Positions 1 through 13,410 are shown, counted from the stretch's first letter. The stretch is DNA of 64,000 nucleotides from Adineta steineri (GCA_905250115.1 CAJNOI010000233.1:21713-85712), one strand, 5' to 3'. Made by a program: numbers and translations. Notes: a model not told the origin generated them from the sequence alone.

Positions 1-314
1 ATACCTTTAATTCTTGTATATCATTTGGACAATAATGTAAAAGAAATATAGATTTAGCCAATTAGCATACCAGTCTAAACAATGTGGCCTTATTACACAC
101 GAAACTATTTTATTATCGGTATTTTTCCCTCTTTAATAAATACTTCATGATACCAGTCATAACAATGTACTACTATACATGCCTGAAAATAACAAATATA
201 TGATTGAAAAAGTATGTATAGAAAAACTTTTAAAAGTAAATTTCTATAAATGAGACAAATAATTAAATCATCATTTTCAAAGTAATGCCATATTCTTACA
301 AGGTATCATACTAC

Positions 315-518
315 TATGGGTGGCGCGAGGCAGTCAACCTTGGGGGACCGTAGCAAAATTTTTTGGAGTGAAATGATGAATTTTGCGATTTTTTGGGGGG
401 TGTAGCATTATCTTTGGTAAAAAAACCTAAGAAGATTTATCGATATTGTTGAGCAAAATACAGAAATTTCAAGAGATTGGAGGATTATTACACTCACCCC
501 TCAGTCGCGCCATCCCTG
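315..518. mobile_element. hAT-like miniature inverted-repeat element, copy 1
   Basis: A 204-bp segment has imperfect terminal inverted repeats: TATGGGTGGCGCG at the left end and CGCGCCATCCCTG at the right. It shares its length, its ends and interior blocks (GGGGGGTGTAGCAT, TTGTTGAGCAAAA) with the copy at 30878-31102. The CAGGG-type ends are typical of hAT-superfamily elements. It contains no coding capacity, so it would be non-autonomous. I see no clean target-site duplication here, which together with the decayed left end suggests an older insertion than copy 2. Confidence 0.7.
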
Positions 519-945
519 GTCTACGACATTTATCAAAATTGATGTTTTAACTATGAAGCTTATTTCATCTAGCCATTATCCGTATAATATAGATCAATAG
601 ATGTCAGACAAAGACAAATAATCTCTAACATTTAATCTGAATATAAAACTTGAAAAAATAATTTTCACATTCTTCTTTTATTTATTTTAATATTTTAAAA
701 AATTCTTAATTGTTTTCAAAATGAAATTGTTTTACAATAGTGGAATGCAATTCTTGATTGGATAAAATCTATTTGAAATAAACAGAGGGCTATATTCCGT
801 AATTATAAAGATTCATTTTGTATGGCGCATTGATTCATATGTACTTTGAGTTATCCTACTAATTATTGTTCTAGATAATATCTCTCTTAAGTTTTTCTTT
901 CTATTGATCATCAAATAGAAATATATTTTTTCTCTATTCAAAACA
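519..945. other. Intergenic upstream of importin-5
   Basis: AT-rich sequence between the miniature element and the importin-5 start codon. It should hold the promoter and 5' UTR. I see no clear TATA box, open frame or RNA gene. Confidence 0.5.
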
Positions 946-3900
946 ATGACAACGATACCATCAACAGATGAACAAAAATTTCTTGCAACACTTCAAGAGT
1001 GTTTGCAACCCGATAATGAAAAACGTATAGCTGCCGAGGTTTATATTAAATTTTATTTTAATATTAAATAATATATATATATATATATTATTAGGCTATT
1101 TATCAAGATATACCGGATGAACAAAAAATAGTTTTATTAATGTCAACATTACGAAATATATCATTAGGAACACCGGTAAGAGATAAAAGTTTATAAAGAA
1201 AAAGAAAAGTAATGGAAGTTTATTTTTAAGCTTCGAGCATTTGCTGCTGTTTTACTTCGACGTTTATTTCAAACACAATATGAAAATTTTTGGTCAAAAT
1301 ATTCCCCTGATCAACAAATGGCTTTAAAAAAAGAATTGCTCGCTCGTATAACACAAATAGATGATGATGAAACTATTCGAAAGAAAATTTGTTATGTTGT
1401 TGCTGAATTAGCTAGAAATTTAATGGGTATTTTTTGACAAAAAAGAAACATAAAATCTTATTGTTTTATTAAAATTAGATGAAAATGATCAATCACAATG
1501 GCCTGAAGTTATGGAATTTCTTTTTCAATCAGCTAATTCATCACATAGCACATTAAAAGAATCATCTTTAATTATTTTTGAGTAAATTATTATTTCTACC
1601 ATCATCTTATTAATATGAATATTTAATTCTAGAGCTTTTCCAGGAATATTTGGTAATCAAGCTGAACAATTAACACAAATAATTCATCAAATCTTTTTGA
1701 ATTGTTTAAATGATCAAGAAACAAAAGTTCGTTATACAGCTGCAACAGCATTTGCAGCTTATCTCAAACATAATTGTGATAATGCACAATTACTCAATAT
1801 ATATCGAGATTGTTTACCATTTCTTATTACGGTATGTTTTTATTTTATTCGATAAAAGATCTTTAGCGTAAGATTTGATTTTAGACTGTAACACATAGTT
1901 TGGGTAATACAGATGATGATACTGTATTAAAAGCATTGGTTGATATCGCTGAAAATGTTCCAAAATATCTTCGTCCTGCAGTTGATGATATTTTTAATTT
2001 AATGCTTCAAGTTTGTATAAAATTACAGAACAGAAACAAAAAACATTTTCTTTAAATTATTAAAAAATAGACAATGCAAGAAAAAGATAAATTTGAAGAA
2101 TCACGTCGTCATTTAGCACTTGAAGTACTTATTACTCTTTCGGAAACAGCTAGTGGAATGGTACGAAAAGTAGCGAAGAAATATTTAAATAGACTTGGTA
2201 AATATAGATTTTCACGATAAATAAATATATATTTTAATTTTATTTAGTTCCTCAATTACTTGAAATGATGGTCGATTTAGATGATGATGCTGAATGGTCA
2301 ACAAAAGATACAATCGAAGATGAAGAAGATGACAGGTTAGATATATTAATCGACTGGAAACGAGAGGATTACGTTAAGAAAAAAGTACATTCATTGCAAA
2401 GAGATTGAATACGAACGTTATATTGGTAGCGACATATTCATCACCCTTTAAAATTGTACGATAAAAATTTTTTTTACATCCATTCAAAACCGAATGTAAA
2501 TATACGTCTCTCGTCTCCGAGGGGTTAAGTATAGTGTTAAATTATCGACTATGAGAATACTTGAAAGTGTTATATTATATTGAAATAGAATTTTCTTTTG
2601 TAGTATTCAAAGGAGAATGACACAGAGAGTGATGAGTTTATAGCAATCGGAATAAATGTCAAGTTAATAAATAAAACCAATAAACTTTTTTCTTATTCAT
2701 ATAAGCAAATACATAATATCATTGATGTATCTATTAGAATATGAAAAGATAACTATTGATATTTTATGCATTCTCTTCTTTCTGTTGTGCAACATATGTT
2801 GATCTTTCATTCATTCTGATGTCAATATTAGTTCTATTTTATAAGGCTAAAGATCAAGAAAGGTGGATAAATATTTTTTCATAATAATAGTTAGATCGAC
2901 TTTGTAATATAAACATTGATACCAAAGTTTTTGTTAGTACGATCTCAAATCATAATGTTATTCTCCAGGAAAAGTTTTACAAGACATCGTTATGAATTAA
3001 TTCAATAGATTAAAAACCATGATAAAAGCTTATAATACTGATAAATCTTAATGAGTAGTGCAAAAGTTTCAAAAAAAACAGATTGTTTGTACTACATAAT
3101 CAACTAAATTGATTACTTTTTTATCTTTGAAAGATTAACTTAAATATCAACAACTATTTGCAGGTTAAATAATCTGAATTACAAAATGATTCGGTCTGTT
3201 TATAAAACAGTTGTATTTTTATATAAAAAAAATCCTCGCTGAATTCGCTTTCTCATTATTATTATTAAAGGTATTTATTCGAAAGCAAATATATAAATTG
3301 AAAATATAGTCTAATAAAATATGACATTTTTCATCACTTATTTATCTACAAACTGCTTGAGTAGTCTTTGAAAATAATTTCCTTTTTAGTAATGCTGTTG
3401 TTGGAGAAAGTTCATTAGATCGTTTAGCATGTGCACTTGGTGGAAAAACCGTACTCAATTATATATTAACAACTGTTCAAACAATGCTTCAAAATCGTAA
3501 ATTATTAATAGAAAAAAAATTAAAAAAAAATAATTTGTTTTTTTAAATTATCTAGCTGATTGGCGTTATCGTCATGCTGGTTTAATGGCATTATCAGCTA
3601 CTGGTGAAGGTTGTCATAAAGAAATGGGAGCAATGCTTGACGATCTTGTTAATGGAATATTAGTTTTTCTTAAAGATTCGGTAGATATTCTTATTATTTT
3701 ATTTTAATATTTTTATTTTTTGCGTATAATTATTTTTAGCATCCACGTGTACGTTATGCAGCTTGTAATGCATTAGGACAAATGTCAACTGATTTTCAAG
3801 GAACATTTCAAAAAAAATTTCATGCTAAAGTTATTCCTGGTCTTCTTTCAATACTCGATGATCATGATAATCCACGAACACAAGCTCATGGTGGTGCTGC

Positions 3901-6900
3901 ATTAGTTAATTTTTCCGAAGATTGTCCACCACGTTTACTTGTCGAACATTTACCACAAATTATTGAAAAATTAGAACAAGTATTAAGTCGAAAATATCAA
4001 GAAGTAAGAAAGTTTTCTTATTATGCACAATGAAAGATGTAAACGAGAAAATTCTGTGTGATTGGGAAATATATGACTCGTAACCCATATTTTTAGCAAA
4101 AACTTCCAGCTAATAACGATGTTTGTTCACTAAGGTATAAAAATAACAAAAACATGTTATATTGATTTCTTTACAGCAAACCGATAATAGCGTAAATCGT
4201 TTTAAGGCTTTTATCTGCGAGTTTTTTTTATTATTGGAAATTTAGAATAAGTAAATAAGATTGATAAACTAATTTATTTTTTTTTTTATTTATTAGCTTG
4301 TTCATCATAATAGAAAATTAGTTCTTGAACAAATTGTTACAACACTTGCAGCTATTGCTGATACAGTTGCACAAGAATTTTCACCTTATTACGATCGGTT
4401 AGTTTATCTATATTTTTTCTTTTTCATCAAAAAGAAAATGACTAAATCAATAATTTTGTTTATTTAAGATTTATGCCACAATTAAAATATTTATTTAAAA
4501 ATGCTGTTTCAGTCGATTATCGAATGTTACGTGGTAAAACAATGGAATGCATCAGTTTAATTGGTTTAGCTGTTGGAAAAGAAAAAGTTTGTTTTTATCT
4601 TTAGTTAATACGACAAAAACAAAATCTGTATTTATATATATTTAGTTTATTAATGATTGTTATGAAGTTATGCAAGAATTAGTTAAAACTCAAGTTGATT
4701 TTGACAATTTAGGAAACGATGATCCGCAAATCGCTTATTTAATTGGTGCTTGGACACGTATATGTAAAATATTAGGCAAAGATTTTGAACAATATTTACC
4801 TATTGTCATGGGACCAGTTCTTAAAGCAGCAGCATTTAAACCAGAAGTAACTGTACTTGCTGATGGAGATACAGAAGTTGATGAAGATGACAATTGGGAA
4901 GTTTTAAATGTTGGTGATCAAGTAAGATTTATTATTTCAAAAAAAAAAATTTCATTTATAATATCATTTTTTTTCTAATTCAAAAAGGCTTTTGGAATTA
5001 AAACAACAGGTTTAGAAGAAAAAGCAAGTGCTTGTTCAATGTTAGTTTGTTATGCAAGAGAATTAAAAGAAGGTTTTGTGAATTATGTTGAAGAAACAAC
5101 AAAATTAATGGTTCCATTACTTAGATTCTATTTTCATGAAGGTAATATATATATAGGGATTTAAACTTCAACACCTAAAAATTAAATATAATATTTCTCT
5201 TATGCATCGAGTTAACCCTTTCGTTACAGAATTCTTTTTTCTGCATTGAAATTCAGTAAATCCTCAAAACTAGCTGTTTTTAGAGATAGGAATCAGTGCC
5301 GGATTGAAAGGTGGGTGATGAAGCGATCGACCTTGCCTTTTTGAAAATTGCAGTTTACGGCTGACAGGGACATATGTAAAAAGTAATTCATCTATTTTCG
5401 CATGTGATATATGAAATATAAGTGATACTAAACCTTCTTATAATTGAACGGAAGTTTTAACTGCTGACGTTTATTAGTTGTAAAGCTTATCGAATGTTTT
5501 CATCAAATAACAAACGATAATTTTGAAGGTGTGGGTGAGGGTCGAAGAAGAAGAAAAACTCACATCCACATCCACACCCTTTCATAGAATCTTGAGGGTG
5601 TGGATGTGAGTTTTTCTTCTTCTTCGATCGTCACACCCACACCCTCAAGATCTATAGATCTTCCCTACCGAGATATAAATATACTCAGGTAAAAAAGATT
5701 ACTATTCGAAAATATATATTTCACTTCTTATTTCTCAGTATCTCTATTCTCATCACTCATTATAATTCTGTTCAACTATTTATTTTAGGTGTTCGTGCCG
5801 CTGCCGCTGAATCTTTACCATTATTACTTGAATGTGCTAAGTTACGTGGTGATGATTATGTTCGTCAAATGTGGCAATATATGAATAAAGAATTATTTAA
5901 AGCAATTGAAATTGAACCCGATCATGAAGTACTTGGAGAATTATTTTTATCATTGGGAAAAGTATAAGAAGAAATGAAAAAGAAATTTATTTTTGATCTT
6001 CTTCTTTGTTTTTAGTGTATTGAAACATTAGGTGTAACATGTTTAACAGCTGATGAATTGAAAGAATTAACAACAATTCTTGATAGTCATTTTAAAAAAC
6101 ATTTCGAACGTTCAAGTGAACGTGCTGAAAAACGTCATGATGAAGATCATGATGAAGAAGCTGAAGAAGAAATGCTCGAAGAAGATGATTTTGATGCTTA
6201 TATATTAAATCGTTTATCGGACATAATTCATTCACTTTTAGTTACCTATACAGATTCATATTTGGGTTATTTTGATACATTAGTTCCACATTTTCATGCA
6301 CTTCTTCAACCACAACGCACCGTATCGGATCGTCAATGGGCATTATGTGTATTTGATGATGTTATACAATTTACTGGTGCACATTCACATCGTTATTCAC
6401 AATGTTTTCTAACTCGAATGGCTGAAAGTCTTGCTGACCCATCAGCTGAAGTAAAATGATTTATTTTTATTAAATAAATAAAATATACATCTATCGTTTT
6501 TTTCTTTTCGTTCATAGATTCGTCAAGCTGCTGCCTATGGATTTGGTGTAATGGGAATGAATGGTGGTCCAGTTTATGCACGTGCATGTGCTGAAGCATT
6601 ACCACCTTTATTTGCACTAATCAGTGCACCGGATAGTCGTTCTGTAGAAAATAATACTGCAACAGAGAATGCGGTTAGTGCAGTTACAAAAATCTTTAAA
6701 TTTAATAATTCTTGTGTTGATAATATTGATAAAGTAAAAAATCTGAATTTCTGAATTTAAAAAAATTATTATTCAAAAATTATTTAGCTTCATCAAATCT
6801 GGTTATCTTGGCTTCCAATTCATGAAGATACAGAAGAAACACCACATGTCTATGGTTATCTATGTGACTTAATTGAATCGTAAGTTCAAAAACAAATAAA

Positions 6901-7284
6901 GAAACTGTTTTTAAATTTTTCTGTTATTATTTTTAAGAAACAATCCAGTTATTATCGGTCAAGATAATTCGAATGTTCCTAATGTGATTAAATTATTTGC
7001 TGATGCTTTTGCTAAATCAGCTATTGAAGTTTCTTCAGTAGTTGGTCAACGTATGGTTCTTATATTAAAACATGTTCAAGTAAGATTTTTCTTTTCTCTT
7101 TTAAATATATTTAAATCTATTTTTTATTTAGACAATTCCACAAATATTTCAAACATGTATGAATATATTAAGCAATGAAGAACGTCAAGCATTAGGAAAT
7201 GCATTAAATTCATCTGTACCATCATCAATAACACCACAAGTTGGAACAACTAATCATTTTATGAATCATCATGCTAGTGTTTAA
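946..7284 (+). CDS. IPO5: Importin-5 (karyopherin beta-3 / RanBP5), 21 exons
   Basis: HEAT-repeat nuclear import receptor that carries cargo such as ribosomal proteins and histones through the nuclear pore and releases it on RanGTP. Exons: 946-1038, 1095-1175, 1231-1426, 1479-1581, 1633-1831, 1885-2010, 2071-2197, 2248-2335, 3390-3496, 3556-3680, 3740-4003, 4297-4397, 4469-4586, 4646-4921, 4988-5141, 5789-5961, 6016-6450, 6518-6733, 6788-6879, 6938-7079, 7132-7284. They join in one frame to 1122 aa, close to human IPO5 (about 1100). Family hallmarks visible: [37 protein letters not shown], an acidic stretch followed by [16 protein letters not shown], and [16 protein letters not shown]. The start ATG is the first in frame ([18 protein letters not shown]). 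Two long introns (2336-3389 and 5142-5788) contrast with about 50-60 bp for most others; the second carries a hairpin. RanBP6 or IPO4 are less likely. Boundaries could be off by a base or two. Confidence 0.95.
2336..3389 (+). other. Long intron 8 of importin-5
   Basis: A 1054-bp intron between codon halves AG|T (donor GTTAGA, acceptor CTTTTTAG). It is AT-rich. I find no open frame, terminal repeats or RNA gene in it. Its length is exceptional for this gene, so it may hold an eroded insertion or regulatory sequence, but nothing specific can be shown. Confidence 0.6.
5526..5650. repeat. Long hairpin (inverted repeat) in importin-5 intron 15
   Basis: Two arms of about 50 bp are separated by a loop of about 14 bp. 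The left arm starts GGTGTGGGTG and runs through a GAAGAAGAAGAAAAACTCAC core to CCACACCC. The right arm is its reverse complement apart from a short mismatch near the outer end and one missing CATCCA hexamer. The outer ends also contain G-rich GTGTGGGTG tracts. It lies inside a 647-bp intron, so it would be transcribed in the pre-mRNA and could form a stable stem. It is not the end structure of a recognised transposon. Confidence 0.85.
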
Positions 7285-8445
7285 AATAAGAAAAATGATT
7301 CTCTTCTTCTTTTTTTTATTTTATTTTTCCACACTTGTTTGTATCCGATTGAAAACAAGTAATATCAACTCGGTTATATCGTTTTCTTTTGTTTATTTTG
7401 TTAAACGAAAACATTTATATTTAAGAGAAGAGACAATAAAAAATAAACGATATTATTATCGGGGTTTTTTAACAAATAAGAATATAAACAACAACATATT
7501 TATGTATATTAAAACTATGATTTCTTATCAATACGATTTTTCGTATGCTACACAGCAGTGTAAAAGGCGTTAGAACAGAACGTCGCATCTAATTTTAGGG
7601 TTCAAAACGAATTGCTAGTAAAGTTTTGATGTTGGACAGTGTATGTACGTGACATGTAGATATTCGATGTATCCTCATAGATACTTTCGCCATCACCCGC
7701 ATCGAGCCATACGCCTGCGACGCTTCGTCCAGTCACTACACAGACATCATACTCTATAAATAAAGTAATCACTAGAAGTCTTCCTGTCTGTCTGTGAGTT
7801 TACATCAGACAATAATCTTACATTCTTGGAGGCGGCTAATTAATTTATAAGTTACACATGAACTTTATTTCACTTTTCACGTTAAACTCTTATTAATTCA
7901 TCGATATCTCGAAGTTTTTCATTCGTAGCAATTGATTAAATGGTCCAGCTAGCTTGAGACTTGCGCTAGCAGATGACCGAATGATGATTTCATCTATACA
8001 GGGCTTCACCATACGATTAGTTTCAAAACTCTTCGAATTCAATAATGTAACATGATCTATCGATCAGGTCGCACGAAACTACATAAAGTCAGTATCTAAC
8101 GTTTCCGAAAGCCACTAGAACAATCGCTTGAAGAACGTACGAAACAGTCTGTGTACTAAACCGCAATTATTTTTGCACTCTACTATAATAATATTATTTC
8201 ATAAGAACAACCAATCTGTTTACGAAAAAGATTTAATCGTTAAACGATATATAAAGATTAAAGAAAGTATAATATTATTAGATGAATATTTATTGATCAA
8301 GTGAAAAATATTTTAACAAGCTAGTATAACATAAATAATAAATTAATTATCGAAAAAGAAAAAACACAAAATGAAAATCTATTTAGAATTTCATATATTC
8401 ATTATCTGATTGAGCTTCTTTACCATCCTTCATTTAGTTGTTGCT
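7285..8445. other. Intergenic between importin-5 and the hydrophilic-protein gene
   Basis: Contains the importin-5 3' UTR and then a less AT-rich block (about 7560-7840) described separately as a possible LTR fossil. The open frame at 7271-7573 starts inside the importin-5 stop region and has no coding character. No RNA gene seen. Confidence 0.5.
7630..7822 (+). mobile_element. Possible solo LTR (fossil)
   Basis: A block of about 193 bp starts TGTTGGACAG and ends CTTACA. It is visibly richer in G+C than its surroundings and contains CTCTATAAATAAAG, where TATA-like and poly(A)-like signals overlap as in many LTRs. There is no matching second copy in the window, no adjacent element body and no clear target-site duplication. 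Family and age cannot be given; it would be an old, broken remnant if it is an LTR at all. Confidence 0.25.
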
Positions 8446-9019
8446 TTAATCATCGCTACCATTCATGGCTTCTAAAATAAAATTTTATCTAGTTAAATCA
8501 ATATGAACTGAAAAAACAAATATTACCTTCAACGACTTCATCTGGTTTAAGAAGTCCTTGAGCTACAGCTTCTCGGCTTTCTTTGTAACGCATATCAGCT
8601 GTTCCATCGAGTTTGGTTGGAATATCAGCTAATTTTCCTGAATCTAAAAATGAAAAAATAAAGAAACTAAATGAAAATATTCATTTAAACTAACCATCAT
8701 GATGACTGGATGATTGTTGGCCGTTATTTGATTTTTGACCATTATGTGATTGTTGGTCATTGCTTGATTGATCATCTCGATTTTCTTTGTAACGATGATC
8801 TGGTTGACCATCTTTAGTCATATGTTCTGATTCTTGATTTGATTCTTGATTTGATCGTTGATTTGATTTTTGATCATCATCTTGATTATCATCACGATTT
8901 TCTTTGTAACGATGATCTGGTTGACCATCTTTGGTTACATGTGATTTGCTTGAATTATCAAGATTGTCGCCATGACGGCTAGCTGTTTGTGATTTATCTT
9001 GATTTGAAATGTTTGGCAT
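8446..9019 (-). CDS. Hydrophilic low-complexity protein with DG..D.RYKE repeats
   Basis: Three exons (8695-9019, 8527-8643, 8446-8471) join to 155 aa with consistent phases. The protein is very hydrophilic, rich in N, Q, S, D, K and H, with no signal peptide or membrane segment, so it should be largely disordered and cytosolic or nuclear. It carries three copies of a motif: KDGQPDHRYKENRDD twice in exon 1 and LDGTADMRYKESREA in exon 2, followed by LLKPDEVVEEAMNGSDD. The QSNQES and NGQ stretches between them are degenerate repeats. I recall comparable D-G-x-x-D-x-R-[YF]-K motifs from small hydrophilic proteins in plants and fungi but cannot name a family. In a desiccation-tolerant animal a stress-protectant role is conceivable; that is speculation. 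Confidence 0.75.
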
Positions 9020-9093
9020 TGTTAATAAAGTTTGAATTTGACGATAAGATATTGTAGAAGAAATGGAGTATAACGTATACTAAAACTAACAGC

Positions 9094-9101
9094 TATTTAT
9101 A
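9094..9101 (-). promoter_or_regulatory. TATA-box candidate for the hydrophilic-protein gene
   Basis: TATAAATA on the minus strand, 75-82 bp upstream of the ATG at 9019. It is a good match in a plausible place, but AT-rich DNA makes chance matches common. Confidence 0.4.
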
Positions 9102-10485
9102 CTATAAAATTTGTCCTTTGTTCGAAAGTTATATAATCTATAATGCTTTATTCGATTTTACTGAATAATCTTAGTTCATTGTTAGTGTAAATTGTACTTA
9201 TCATTCAATAAAATATATAGAGAACAAAACAAAATGTGAATCAGTATATTCTAGAATAGATATCGAAGTCTATTCTTTTATTAAAAGAAACAATAGTAGA
9301 ATATAATACGACAGTGAATAACCATCGTAATCACATGTATAAAACACGTGATATCGAAGAATATTCTTTTATTTGTACTTAACTAATATAATAAAATGAT
9401 CATAGTACAACTATTACAAAAGAAGTATTTGTTTTTCTTCGAAATAATAAATTCGCATACGTAATAACGACTTATTGAATATACGAATTTATCAGATAGG
9501 TCGAAAGAATCCCTATAGATCATAGAGTTTAATTTATATAACATAGTTATGGTGTGTAAACAGTCATGGAATACGGATCGGCTTTTTTATACCGTAAATA
9601 AACTTTTATTGAATCGAATAGTCTATTTTAGTTTGGTAGATCAAAATTATTTTTAAAACAACGAAAGAAGCTATGGTTATTATTATATACAATTCGTATT
9701 ATATTCATTTTATATATTATCTCAAAACAATTACTGGAAGAAAGTTTAATTTTCAATGCTAAACAAGTATTTAATATTCATTATTGCTAGACATTTCAGT
9801 CGATATATGATGTAATGAAGCTTTCTTCGACTTTCAAACAATATCTTTATACATGAATTGGCTGAATTCTCAACCGTAAATGTCATATTCATAGTATATA
9901 TTATTTTTAAAACCTTTGATAAATTTTTGACATGTTCTATTAATATAGAATTGATAATGAGTGAGTGGAAATTTTTTGTCTAGGTAAAAAAAGCTGGAAA
10001 ATACAAGTCAGAAGTGTATTTTTAGTTTATCAGGGGTAAATGAAACAATAATCGCTCATTTTTTTATTAAATTTTCTATTTCATGTGTTTTTATTTGTTA
10101 TTCTTAACGTTTGCGTACTAGATCAAATATTCGTTTGCTTAATCATTCAACACTATAATCACATACATGTTTATACTAGTAGCCTGCATTAATAACTTAC
10201 TTAAGATAGATATAAAACTTTATTCGATTTAAATTACATATGAAAAACAATTTTATTATTTATATTTTTACTGAGTGAATAAAGTAGTTACTTTCGTTTA
10301 TCTAATGGTCAACATATAATACATAAATTAGTATTTATAGACTAGTCGTCAGTGTGTTAATAAAATACATAAGAAATATGATTGACTATTCAATTGCGTT
10401 ATAGTAACACATCTTGTTATTACACAATCAGTTTTCTCAATAAGAATAATTATTTTAATAAGAAAAAAAAAGATAAAATATATAT
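9102..10485. other. Intergenic, AT-rich
   Basis: About 1.4 kb between the hydrophilic-protein gene and the GPCR gene. Only short frames without coding character; no repeats or RNA genes recognised. Confidence 0.5.
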
Positions 10486-11569
10486 TTATTGAATAAGTTC
10501 AATGCCTTTCGTAGTTGCGTCTTTTATTTCATTGCTCGATACTATTTGAATTTGAGGTACAATGTCATTTCTTTTTATTCTTCGCCATCGATTTAAATGC
10601 ATATCAATTATTACATAACGAAGTTGTTTTCGAAATCGATCAGACACACATATATAAATATAGAATGGAATCTAAATATAAATTTGTTTTTTTCTATTAT
10701 ATAAAAGAATTTCTTCTTACTGCATAATATGAATAATAAATACAAGTCGTCAAAGCAATAGCAAATCGTATTTGAGCTGCAGTAATTGGATCATTACTAA
10801 AACTTACATTTGATACGACAATGCGTGTAATAAATACAGGAGTAGTCGCAAATGCATTGAAAATAATTTGAACAAGAACCATAACTGTTAGTTGAATTCC
10901 ATGTCGACGACGAACAAGCGGAATTGTTCGATGAGCAAGATCTCTAACACTACGATAAGCAAGTGAACCAAAAATAATTGTAATGCAAAGGGGAAGAACA
11001 AACATGAATACAGGAACATGAACAGTAGTATTATATTTTGAATAGACAGCATTGGTTATTATACAACTTGTTATTTTTGTGAAAGGTGATACAGTTGGAT
11101 TGTAATAGAATAGATATGGAATTCCATAGAGAAGCCAAAAGGTAATCGAAGCAAATAATAAACGATGAGCAATTTTAATATTACTCCATTGTTGCCATCG
11201 CAGACGAGTAGATATTGCTAAGAATTGGTCAATTGTTACTAAACATAAACATGTTGGCGAAATAATTCCACATGCTTGAAAAGCAGTATATCTTAATTTG
11301 CACAAAACTACTGATGATTCTATCCAATCAATACCAACTATATTGACTAGAACATATGAAAGTAAACCTGTCAATAATTGACCAATATTTATAATTGATA
11401 CGACAGTTAAATAAAATGCACTTGAACTTTGTCGATAAATTTGTAGACTAAGAAAAATAATAATATTGAGCAATCCACCAATAACTCCACCAATAATAAA
11501 TGGTACGCCCATATAAATATATGTTTGTGAAGTAGCAAAATTGAGTGATGATACAATTGAATCCGACAT
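10486..11569 (-). CDS. Rhodopsin-like G-protein-coupled receptor
   Basis: Two exons (10721-11569 and 10486-10671, 49-bp intron with donor GTAAGAAG) give 344 aa. Seven hydrophobic segments are visible, starting near YMGVPFIIGGVIGGLLNIII (TM1). TM3 begins after CKLRYTAF and ends in VTIDQFLAIS, where the usual DRY is D-Q-F. TM7 spans the intron, ending IPFYIYICVSDRFRKQL, which replaces the NPxxY region and leads into a basic amphipathic tail. The TM3 Cys and a Cys in the second extracellular loop (TSCIIT) could form the standard disulfide. The N-terminus is short with no signal peptide, typical of small-ligand or peptide receptors. The ligand cannot be inferred. It resembles the many lineage-expanded orphan receptors of invertebrates. 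Confidence 0.85.
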
Positions 11570-13410
11570 TTAAATATTATTCTGTATATTAATAACTGAT
11601 TAAGTTCAAATGGTGAAAATAAATCTTACTTTTAAAAACTAGTAAATTCTCGATGTTATTTTAATAGAAGAAGAAAAACATGATTATATCATAGTTTTAA
11701 AATGTTGAAAGTTTTTTCTTTCTTCTTTTTTTTCTGTGAAATAAGTCGGAAAATAAGATAACACTGTTAATAATTATTAATTAGTTTTTTTCTATGCATA
11801 CAGAACAATAGCATGAATGTTCATCATTCGAATTTTTAATAAGAAAAGAATTTTGCTTATAGATATAATGTCGTGGCTAAGCCTCAATCTATCAACAAAA
11901 AAAAGTATGAAAGTTCGAGAATAATATTTTAATAATTGTTGGTTCCAGGCTAGTTTTCATATAGACATGACGTTATTACCAGAGGTGAAAAGGACATGAT
12001 CGAATTCTTCCATTTATTAACAAAAATAGCAATAGATAATTTTGGTTTTCATTAGTGATACTGGCTTAGCGGTACTATTGCATGGAGTGATATTAATTTT
12101 CAGCCTTTTGCGTTATTCTATCGTAGTCCTGTATAAATAAATTCTATTATTAGGACTCACACGATATATATATATAAACAAATTACATATAACTGTAATA
12201 AGTATCCGCGTGATACTAATGCCAAAGCGTTAAATTACTTTTTTTAATCTTAACATCAAAAAGCATTAAATTAATTTTCTAACTCTTTCAATCCTGAAAT
12301 GTTCTTGCTCTGTCTGCACGAGCACTAAGATAAACATTTATCTTCATAATCAACAGCGTTTAAAGTCTAACGTTATTATTTCTAAACATAAGAAAAGAAT
12401 CACGTGTGATGAACTAATTGAATTTAAAAAGATCATATGATGTACATTATCGACGAAATGATAGTCGGGATGGAAAGGGTTAACATTAATACTAAGCCAG
12501 TACTTCTAGTCCTCATACTCACTCACAGATATACATATTTATATCTGTATATGTCCTATGAAAACCCACATAAAAAATAGTGTTCTTTAAAAAACGTATC
12601 ATTTGATTATATTCAGTATGGATTTTATTTGTTTTATAAAGCTAAATATCTTGTCAACTATAGCAAATATCTGACGAGACTAAAAAAGCTTTAAACAAAT
12701 TTCTTCTAATCTCATTAAATTCTTTTAATGGTGAAATATAGACTAAAAATCTTTTAATTAATCAGTGCGTAGAAGATTCATATCTAAATTGATCGTATCA
12801 ACTATATAAATGTATCATATTTTTTATCTGAATCATATTGACGTCAATAAGAAAACTTTAAAATATTTAATATTGGCGTAAATTCTATTTTAATTTATAA
12901 TATACTTATAATATTATTTTTATCAATATCTGTATGATATAAACTTGAAACAAAATCGAAACTTAATTAAATATAATACAAAAAAAGCAGCGAAAAAAGA
13001 TAAAAAAAAGTAGTTTTAGTTTTTTGAATGTCTGTTTATATATTCGAACTCGAATTAGGCAGCCACTCGATTAGTTACATCGAATTTTTTGGAATATTTT
13101 TGTAGAAATAATTTATATTGTTTTCATTACTCTCTGTTTTTAAAACGTGTTTGCTTCAAAAATAAATAATGTGAAAATATAATCATTCGAGTTTTGTTTT
13201 TCACCATCGAGTAGTGAATGTTAGTTAAACGTCGATGAAAATACAAAACACGAATGACAAAACTGCAAACAGAACAACGAAATATCGTTACTAAATGCTG
13301 ATGTATGGGTTGTATAGTATTGCGCCATTGCTATGACGTTATCTTTTATGAAGCAACGATAAATGCAATATTTCAAAACGTGTCGTCAATTACATTTACC
13401 TGTTTTCGAC
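11570..13410. other. Intergenic, AT-rich
   Basis: About 1.8 kb between the divergent GPCR and vWA/U-box genes; it should hold both promoters. I see no coding frame, repeat family or RNA gene. Confidence 0.5.

Noticed and set aside
7271-7573. 100-codon frame after importin-5
   Set aside because: Begins inside the last codons of importin-5 in another frame and is AT-driven low-complexity sequence in the 3' UTR.
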